Origin: Dentipellis sp. KUC8613
Taxonomy: Eukaryota > Basidiomycota > Agaricomycetes > Russulales > Hericiaceae
DNA: 12,769 nt
Direction of reading: 5' to 3'
Assembly (NCBI GenBank): GCA_002286715.1
Contig: NSJX01000071.1
Location: 13,586 to 26,354 of the forward strand
Position 1 is the stretch's first letter. Each line of letters opens with the position of its first letter. A program made the position numbers and the translations under genes. Below the pieces are notes generated by a model. The model worked only from the letters and a program-made list of their open reading frames with translations, did not search any database and had not been told where the DNA came from. Below are positions 6,808 to 12,769 of this stretch, piece by piece.

Positions 6808-8806
6808 ATGCCACGTCTCCCACCTCCCCCACCCATATCTCTCGCTCTACGTGTCATAGCCTCTATGCCGCTTGTCCCCGAAGCATACCAGCGCCACCAT
6901 AAAGGCTGTCCAAAAGCTGATTGCGCTGCAGCTGTGTCTTTGAAGGTGTGCAGGGGCACCAGCGTGCCTGAAAACCGCGGCAAATGGTACGAAGTGGTAT
7001 GTCCTTATCTTATCTTATCTTATCTTATCCAGAAAGCTGATCGTCCCGTAGTGCCACGGCACACCCACCCATTTTGTGTGCTGGCGCGAGGATCTCCCCA
7101 ACGTCGACTTGTCCGGTCCCATTCATCCTGCACTTCTTCCGCTCATTGCTTCTCCCCCAACAACACCTTCCCGTTCTCAGAATCGGGCGGTGGCACATCC
7201 AACTGTCCCCCTGCTTCCAGCACTACTCCTGCCCCCAGCGCCGGCCGTTCCACGACAGTCTGCATCATCAATCTCTGATGGCGATGGGTCTTGCAACGGT
7301 AAGGACTGCCAGGCAAAGGGCAAGCATGTCCGGTCATGCCGGACGTGTTCATTCAAACTCTGCCAGATCTGCTGCCGGATTGCTCAGAGGGAGAACAACA
7401 GGGGCTGCGCAGAGAAACACCATATGTCTGGTCGGAACACCCAAGTGCCAGCCCCCACCTTTGACCACCCTACGCCTAGCATCAGCATCAGCGACAACTT
7501 AATTGATCCTCAGCTACGTGATTCCACGCCGTCCGCCTCTTATATTCCCCACGAGTCAGAACCGGCTCGTGTCGCTCCGGTGGTACCTTCGACAGGTGCC
7601 ACAGCAGTGCGCGATGCCTTCTACGATTCGTCCAAGCCACTCCGCCCGGAGCACTATCACGCAAGACAGACGGCACGGGAGGAGTTGGAAGCTCACACGC
7701 GGCGAGTGGCGCAGAGAAAGGCTCATGAAGAGGAAGCGAAGCATAATGTACGCTTGTTGTTTTGGAACGAGGTGAGTCCGAAAATCCCGCTGTGCTTGGG
7801 CCCCACTTACTTATTCTATCAGGACAAAAAGGATCCTAAGATTTACCAAGTCCCAGTACCCAAGGAGATCTGGCCTACCTTCAGCCTCAAGCTCTGCTCT
7901 CCCGCTGTTTGCAGTGCTCTCGGCATCACAGATACCACATTGATCGAGACCTTTGAGCCTGCGCAATGGTCTTGGTGCGTACATGATGTAGAGGTCTCTC
8001 GTAACCTCGAGCTCGAGACCAACACGCTGCTGTACCACACCCAGGGCATCCAACATAGCGACATGTCACGCGAACAGGACAGCGTGCTGCAGGCACTCGG
8101 TCAGAAACGTCCTCGCAAGCGTCCTGCCAGTGTTTCATTCACTCCGCCTCCCCGTCCAACCACGCGTGCTCAAATGAGTTCACCTCCATCATCGTCACTG
8201 CCCCCGTCGCCGCCATCACCCTCGTTGCTCCAACGCTCATCATCAATGACCTCGCAGTCATCTCTCGATCAATCAACATCACAGTCGTCTCCTGTCGAGT
8301 CGCTTACTCCGGAGATGATCACTGGACTGCGCGCGGAGGCTGCGAGTGGAATGGCATCGTGGCCGCTGAAGTATGTCTGTTCTATGGCTGACGGATTCAG
8401 TCAGATGCTGTTGCTGTGCGGTTCCCAACAGCAGAAGTTTTCAAAGGTGTTCCCGGGCCACATCTTCAAGCCTACTACATTTAAGCAGAACTATCGTATC
8501 TGGAAGCAAGCACCAGATTCACTCAAGGACCGTTACGTCGAGGCTGGGCTCACTGATGACGGCCTGTGGAGTCGGTTCCACAAAGAAGCCGCTCAGCTCG
8601 ATGTTCAATCGCAGGGCGATACCGCCTCACCAGGTGAAAACTCTGATATTCCTGTTGAGAACACGGCAACAGCTGCTGCTCGAAGCATCGACAATCCTGT
8701 CGTTGTGTCTGTCAAACTCGAGCCTATGGAGGCCGAGATTCCTGCATCAGCTAGTGGGCTCCATGTCGTTGTTGAGGATGGAAAGGAAGTGATTCTTGTG
8801 GATTGA
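6808..8806 (+). CDS. Cys-rich, GRF-like zinc-finger protein of unknown function (3 exons)
   Basis: Proposed exons 6808-6996, 7052-7771 and 7823-8806 give about 630 residues. N-terminal Cys34, 39, 48, 64 and 73 with PENRGKWYEV-C...HFVCW (residues 54-74) resemble a GRF-type zinc finger; the motif is completed only when intron 1 is removed. A second cluster at 144-187 has spacing C-x4-C-x9-C-x2-C-x4-C-x2-CC-x10-C-x3-HH. A charged, probably helical stretch follows at 266-294. Then come a segment beginning LLFWNE-DKKDPKIYQV with W-rich residues to about 374, a basic KRPRKRP (398-404, possible nuclear signal), a Ser/Pro-rich linker to 465, and a C-terminal block WPLKYVCSMADGF...FKQNYRIWKQAP...LWSRF (483-555). 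From memory, similar architectures occur in expanded Agaricomycete families with no established function. DNA or RNA binding in the nucleus is inference. The start is uncertain: ATG 6808 has the better -3 base, while ATG 6865 would give 611 residues. No frameshift or internal stop is present, so the gene looks intact. Confidence 0.75.
6997..7051 (+). other. Intron 1 of the 6808 gene
   Basis: GTATGT donor, CTGAT branch-like site near 7036, and CCCGTAG acceptor; 55 nt, phase 0. It is required because the downstream frame is blocked by TAG at 7049-7051, and splicing joins ...KWYEV to CHGTPTHFVCW. It contains (TTATC)5 at 7005-7029. Confidence 0.8.
7005..7029 (+). repeat. (TTATC)5 microsatellite inside intron 1
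   Basis: Five perfect pentanucleotides fill nearly half of the intron, between donor and branch site. Confidence 0.92.
7772..7822 (+). other. Probable intron 2 of the 6808 gene (51 nt, in frame)
   Basis: GTGAGT donor, CTTAC branch-like motif and TTCTATCAG acceptor. The length is divisible by three and the segment has no stop, so retention would add 17 residues (VSPKIPLCLGPTYLFYQ). Removal joins FWNE to DKKDPKIYQV, which looks more like the family pattern as I recall it. Confidence 0.6.
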
Positions 8807-9120
8807 TTGCTTACTGTTGATGTACAGTATAGGAATGAAATCGTGTACTATTTTACTCTACAAATACAATGTGTCATTGGTGTTGAAGCCTACGGACACC
8901 CCACCATGCACATGCATGCGCACGTGCACTCGCGCAATCGCTCCTCGTCCACCACCGAAGTCACCACCAGGCTCTATGCACATGACCGCTTTAGCCACTT
9001 CCTCAACCTGACGCTCGGAACGACCACTACAAGTGCGAGTGCGGATGGGGAGGTGTATGAGATGACGGTGCTGGGAGGGCAGGTGCACGGAGACGGAGAT
9101 GGAGACGGGCACAACTGTGG
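8807..9120. other. 3' flank, no supported gene
   Basis: Directly after the stop codon. A + strand frame (8807-9124) contains a plausible-looking stretch (residues around LYAHDRFSHFLNLTLG) ending at the LTR insertion point, but I recognise no family. Palindromic CATGCACATGCATGCGCACG sequence occurs around 8905-8925. Confidence 0.4.
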
Positions 9121-9125
9121 GTAAG

Positions 9126-9946
9126 TGTCAAGACTGGCCTAGAACCGATGAAACAACCACCCAAGTCACCACCGGTGACAAGGCGAGCGAGATGAGAGTT
9201 AGAGAGTTGAGCGAGAGTGCCAGCGATGTGCAGAGCGCAGTGCAGCTGGTATTCCAGGTACAGTACGATACAGACAAGATTGACAGTCTAAGGAACTATG
9301 GACGAGGGCGCGAGGGTATATACACTGTACGGGAAACACCGGGGAAATCAGGTTATCGTAGATAATCAGTAGTGGGACAGAGGGGCTTCGGGGAGTGGTA
9401 CAACGAGGTCTAGGTGCTTGGGGAAACATGTGATAAATAGTAACAGATCAGATCAGATAAAGGGAAGAGAGACCAACGACTTCCGAGACGATGTGCGACC
9501 GCTAAGTCAATACCGAGCGACCAAGGATGTCTCTCCTCGGTCCGAGGAGCTAGGATCTCGGTCCGAGAGCTCGGTCCTCGGTCCAAGATCTCGGTCTACA
9601 CCGCTTAGTCATCGGACCGAGACATCGGTCCAAAACCTCGAAAACATCGGTGCTAGGTAGCACCGAAAAGGCATCGTCGGTGTTCTCCTCGGTCCGAGGA
9701 GCTCCGAGGAGCCAAGGGATTCGACCGAGACATCGGTCCTCGGTCTAGGGTCCTCGGTCCGAGGTGCTTAGTCAGCAGACCGAGACGTCGGTCCGAAATC
9801 TCGGAAACGTCGGTGAAGAGAATGGGAAACATCGGTGTCGGTGTTGGTGCTCGGTCACGGGTTTGGTGCTCGGTCTCGGTGCTCGGTGCTCGGTGGTCGT
9901 CGGAAGGAGTCGAGGAAAGCGATGAGATAAGGAGCGATCCTTGACA
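9126..9946 (+). mobile_element. Solo LTR of an LTR retrotransposon (copy 1, 821 bp)
   Basis: It begins TGTCAAG (9126) and ends CTTGACA (9946), perfect 7-bp terminal inverted repeats with the TG...CA ends typical of LTRs. It is bracketed by a perfect 5-bp direct repeat GTAAG (9121-9125 and 9947-9951). A TATATA motif lies at 9317-9322, followed by a long stretch of CTCGGTCCGAG-type near-palindromes (about 9532-9900). No internal retrotransposon domain lies nearby, so this is a solo LTR left by recombination between the two LTRs. Short open frames within it (9099-9365, 9418-9660) are conserved in copy 2 because the DNA is homologous, not as evidence of a protein. Confidence 0.9.
9532..9830 (+). 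repeat. Tandem duplication of the palindrome-rich part of LTR copy 1
   Basis: TCTCCTCGGTCCGAGGAGCT at 9532 recurs at 9684, and the following GCTTAGTCA...GACCGAGAC block at 9603 recurs at 9766. Copy 2 carries this block only once, which explains most of the length difference (821 versus 644 bp). Confidence 0.85.
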
Positions 9947-10252
9947 GTAAGATGTTTGTTCCAGAGTGGCCCCGTGTGTGTGATGGTGTGTGTGACAGCC
10001 ACGGCGGCTAGAGGGCTGATTGCCCATTCGCATTTGCGGGATCACGCAGCTGCACATGCCCTCACCCAGGGTGGCAATGGGTCTGCACGCTGCATGCTGC
10101 GCATTCTTCTTGCCTTCGGCTGAAGAGACTGAAGTCTGGGCATCGCAAAATTAGATTAGCGTCGCAAACAATGCTACGGGGAGAGCAGGAGCATGCACCC
10201 ACTTCTTCTGGGACGTTAGGAGAGGGTGCCATGGGAGAGACCGTGGCCAAGA

Positions 10253-10274
10253 CGTTGACTGTTGACAGTCAACG
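10253..10274. repeat. Perfect 10-bp palindrome
   Basis: CGTTGACTGT (10253-10262), TG, ACAGTCAACG (10265-10274). This short perfect inverted repeat could be a protein-binding site or a chance palindrome. Confidence 0.7.
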
Positions 10275-11039
10275 GAGCGCTAATTACTTTGCGTACTGTC
10301 GGCCCACAGCCTCAGGCCCAGCCAACCCACACCCTGTCCACTGCGCTGTCTTACGTGCCTATCATTTGATGCAGGCCAGGGATCTGCAGCGCCTGTACCA
10401 GCGCAGAAGCGGGCTGAGATCCACCTGCGCCAACACAGAAGGAGACGTGGGCGGCAGGCAGTGGTGGTGCGCATGTACAGGACACTGACAGCACGACTCT
10501 GGATATGTGTCGGTTGAGCTGTTGCGTGCGGCCTGCGACGGGTCAGAGTGAACATGATGTGAGAAAAAGGGAACATACGGAGTGCGTGATAGACATCCTG
10601 GGTGCCCAGGAGGAGCGCAGCGGAAGCGCGACTCGCCACACCTGCAGGCCTCAGTCACTCTATGGACGCTTGGGCCGCCACCTTCCTGAGGCAGCGAGGC
10701 AGAGCCAAATTTGCTGTATTGTGCATTTCAGGTGTGGTGTCGGGTGAGCAGGGAGTGGGGGGGGGGCAGTAGAAGCGGCTGGAACACGGTGAGTATGTTG
10801 TACTGTACTTTTGCGAGTCGAAACTCACGAACTTTGTGTGCCAGGCAACTGACGGCCGTGCATACACATATGCACATGAATTGGACGACGTGTCTCTGCT
10901 GTTCCTGTGGAAGAGCGCCGGGGGAGGGACGCGGTAGTAAAAAATGGGAGAGTGGGGACTTGTAAATTTGAACCTCCCGAGATGAGTTGTTTTTGCAAGT
11001 GAACAAACGGGGGATACGAGCGGCGAGTCTTGATGACTG

Positions 11040-11087
11040 AGTGGTAGACAGTGTGCAGAATGCAGTGGTAGACAGTGTGCAGAATGC
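11040..11087 (+). repeat. 24-bp perfect tandem duplication
   Basis: AGTGGTAGACAGTGTGCAGA plus ATGC occurs twice head-to-tail with no mismatch. Confidence 0.95.
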
Positions 11088-11653
11088 GAGAGTGTACAAT
11101 TTGAAGGCCTAGGAAGAGGCTTCACTGGCTTGAAAGTTGTCTTGAAGTGATTTTGAAGTGGAACTAGTAATGTATGTGAAGGCATGTAAGGGACGGTTAG
11201 AACAGACTGGATGTTGCCCTTCAGCCCTAAAAAATGACGTACCTCCTCCTTTATCTGCGGTACTTGCAAGGTGATGCAGCGGCGAGGGCACAGTGGCGAG
11301 CCGCGAGGGCAGGCACGTTGGTTTGATAAGGTGCTGGGCGTAGATGGGTGCAAGGTGCCGGTTGCGTTTGAAAAGGAGGATGGGCGCCTCTATGGAAACG
11401 GCAGTGCCCATAACCGTCACACGTGATGTCACACCCGCTCACCTGTAACGGCTGAACCTAGGTCTCGCTCTCCTTCGACCATGTACGCATTCGGCTGAGC
11501 CGTAGTACGCTCGTGCCCTGCCTGTGAAATAACGGCGGCGCACGTACGATAATTCTACGAGTTGGCTGACAGCCCGTAACATGCACTACAGCTCTTTTTC
11601 CCCAAGCTGATTCGAGCATCCCAAATTACCCAGGAACAGCTCGAGAATTTCCC

Positions 11654-11787
11654 ACAAGTGAGAAGTGGGCCGGCAAGCAGCAGGTTCTGATTCATCTATG
11701 AGAGCCATCTTCATTCAAAATACCACATGATATCATATATTGTAGATGAATCAGAACCTGCCGCTTGCCAGCCCACTTCTCACTTGT
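11654..11787. mobile_element. MITE-like inverted-repeat element, copy 2 (134 bp)
   Basis: 44-nt arms at 11654-11697 and 11744-11787 are reverse complements with only two mismatches, both transitions. Each begins ACAAGTGAGAAGTGGGC and ends GGTTCTGATTCATCT. The 46-nt interior is AT-rich with an ATGATATCAT palindrome. There is no coding capacity and no clear target duplication (flanks CCC and CTC). It abuts the truncated LTR copy 3 on the right. Confidence 0.85.
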
Positions 11788-11963
11788 CTCAAACAGTGTT
11801 GGTTTCCCTTCCTGTTATCTGATCAGACTCTTACCACTTATCACATGTTATCCCAAGTACCTGGACCTTACTGTACCATTCCCCAAAGCTCTTCTGTCTC
11901 TGCACTGATTATCTACAATAACCTGATCCTCTCTGGTGTATGATCCCACATAGTGTATATACT
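11788..11963 (-). mobile_element. Truncated LTR, copy 3
   Basis: On the minus strand this segment matches LTR copy 1 from its TATATA motif (about 9317) to about 9495, and it is also a diverged direct repeat of 12285-12440 in copy 2. It stops exactly at GTGTATATAC, where LTR copy 2 begins, and at the tip of the MITE-like element on the other side. Confidence 0.8.
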
Positions 11964-12607
11964 TGTCAAGTATCACTCCTTATCTCATCGCTTTCCTCGA
12001 CTCCTTCTGACGACCACCGAGCACCAAGCACCGAGACCGAGCACCAAGCACTGAGACCGAGCACCAAACCGGTGACCAAGCACCAACACCGACATTTCCC
12101 ATTCCTCTCGCTGATGTTTCCGAGATTTCGGACCAATGTCTCGGTATGCTGACTAAGCACAGAGGACTGAGGACCCTAGACTGAGGACCGAGCTCTCAGA
12201 CCGAGATCCCAGCTCCTCGGTCCGAGGAGAGACATCCTCAGTCACTCGGTACTGACTTAGTGTTTGCACATCGTCTCGGAAGTCATTGGTCTCTCTTCCC
12301 TTTATCTGATCTGATATGTTACTATTTATCACATGTTTCCCCAAGTACCTAGACCTCGTTGTACCACTCCCTGAAACTCCTCCATCCCACTACTGATTAT
12401 CTACGATAACCTGATCTCCTCTGGTGTTTCCCGTACAGTGTATATACCCTCGCATCCTTGTCCATAGTTCCTTAGACTGTCAATCTCGTCTGTATTGTAC
12501 TGTACCTGGAATACCAGCTGCACTGCACTCTGCACATTGTCAGCACTCTCACTTAACTCTCTATCTTTACTCTTGCTTGTCTCATCAGTTTTAGGCCAGT
12601 CTTGACA
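11964..12607 (-). mobile_element. Solo LTR, copy 2 (644 bp, minus strand)
   Basis: In + coordinates it starts TGTCAAG (11964-11970) and ends CTTGACA (12601-12607), the same termini as copy 1 but inverted. Homology to copy 1 extends throughout, including TATATA (near 12440) and the CTCGGTCCGAG region (about 12000-12240, a single unit). Flanking 5-mers ATACT and ATGAC do not match, so the target duplication has decayed or the LTR arose by exchange between different insertions. Confidence 0.87.
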
Positions 12608-12731
12608 ATGACCTACTGCAGTATATAGCATAACAATTTTGACCATGTCTCAATGCTTACTAGTGCTTGCATACTATACTTTCTCTGGACAAGGACACCA
12701 TTTGAACTTTAAAGATTGTCCAAGTACTGAA
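12608..12731. other. Short AT-rich spacer
   Basis: Nothing recognised. It lacks the missing 5' part of LTR copy 3 that simple nesting would predict, and contains ATACT twice at 12671-12680. Confidence 0.5.
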
Positions 12732-12769
12732 GTACTAGTGGGGAGTGGGCCGGCAAGCGGCAGGTACTG
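12732..12769. mobile_element. MITE-like element, copy 3 (arm only, cut by window end)
   Basis: GTACTAGTGGGGAGTGGGCC followed by GGCAAGCGGCAGGTACTG matches the left arm of the element at 11654. It also matches the reverse complement of the right end of the element at 6033, including the ACTAGT tip. The remainder lies outside the window. Confidence 0.72.

Larger units (their letters stand above)
9952..11653. other. 1.7 kb without a supported gene
   Basis: Mixed-composition sequence with only moderate open frames on both strands. The longest (10655-11353, minus, 232 codons) is Ser/Pro/His/Thr-rich and starts at no convincing context. It contains KEEVRHFLGL (near 11220-11260), which is reminiscent of a Ty3/gypsy RT-RNaseH connection motif but is followed by no matching sequence. 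A run of ten G occurs at 10757-10766. Two small repeats are listed separately. Confidence 0.5.

Noticed and set aside
7076..7078. Position 7076 as the translation start of the main gene
   Set aside because: The codon there is GTG, and the frame continues upstream to an acceptor at 7051, where splicing to the exon ending at 6996 completes a zinc-finger-like motif.
9121..9126. GTAAGT read as a splice donor
   Set aside because: Better explained as the 5-bp target duplication GTAAG plus the first T of the LTR, because GTAAG also follows the other LTR end at 9947-9951.
9099..9365. 88-codon frame similar to an 81-codon frame at 12401-12646 (minus)
   Set aside because: The similarity follows from LTR homology; the frames start and end at unrelated points and have no domain.
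9126..12607. The two LTRs as ends of one full-length retrotransposon
   Set aside because: They are in opposite orientation, and the sequence between them has no recognisable Gag-Pol. Copy 1 also has its own target duplication, so they are independent solo LTRs.
1..12769. CRISPR array or prokaryotic defence system
   Set aside because: No regularly spaced repeats with unique spacers and no cas-like genes; spliceosomal introns and LTRs indicate a eukaryote.

Overview
The window looks like nuclear DNA of a filamentous basidiomycete, most likely an Agaricomycete. The evidence is one recognisable protein-coding gene with short GT-AG introns (55 and 51 nt), a Cys-rich/WP-x-KYVC-type protein that I associate from memory with expanded Agaricomycete families, solo LTRs, short inverted-repeat elements, and repeat copies that differ by CpG-type transitions. 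There is no bacterial-style gene packing. No rRNA, tRNA or CRISPR array was seen. The species cannot be named from sequence alone.

Layout. 1-680 holds a stack of inverted and direct repeats: two 57-nt arms at 241-297 and 394-450, four copies of a palindromic 28-nt core, two further hairpins and a CAG microsatellite. 700-5545 is dominated by three blocks of very GC-rich, C-skewed, CpG-dense degenerate tandem sequence (about 700-1965, 2680-3150 and 3475-5545). All three have the same orientation. The second and third share a 34-nt head (31/34 identical) built around a perfect or near-perfect hairpin, and all three lie just downstream of an AG|GTNNGT donor-like motif. Long open frames run through these blocks on both strands, but they are compositional artefacts. 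5546-6780 is AT-richer DNA with short tandem repeats, an inverted-repeat (MITE-like) element and a strong hairpin.

The one gene I can support runs from 6808 to 8806 on the + strand: three exons, about 630 residues, with a GRF-like zinc-finger motif split by intron 1, a Cys cluster, a charged helix, a basic/Ser-Pro-rich linker, and a C-terminal conserved-looking W/F-rich domain. Its function is not known to me.

9121-12769 is repeat-driven. A solo LTR (9126-9946, +) is flanked by a perfect 5-bp duplication GTAAG and has 7-bp terminal inverted repeats TGTCAAG...CTTGACA. A second LTR of the same family lies on the minus strand (11964-12607). It abuts a truncated third copy (11788-11963) exactly at that copy's TATA motif, which in turn abuts a 134-bp inverted-repeat element (11654-11787). 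A related inverted-repeat arm runs off the end of the window. 9952-11650 has no gene I can support.

The parts do not form an operon-like system. The window is a repeat-rich accessory region surrounding one family gene. The most unusual feature is the set of headed, strand-asymmetric GC-rich arrays.
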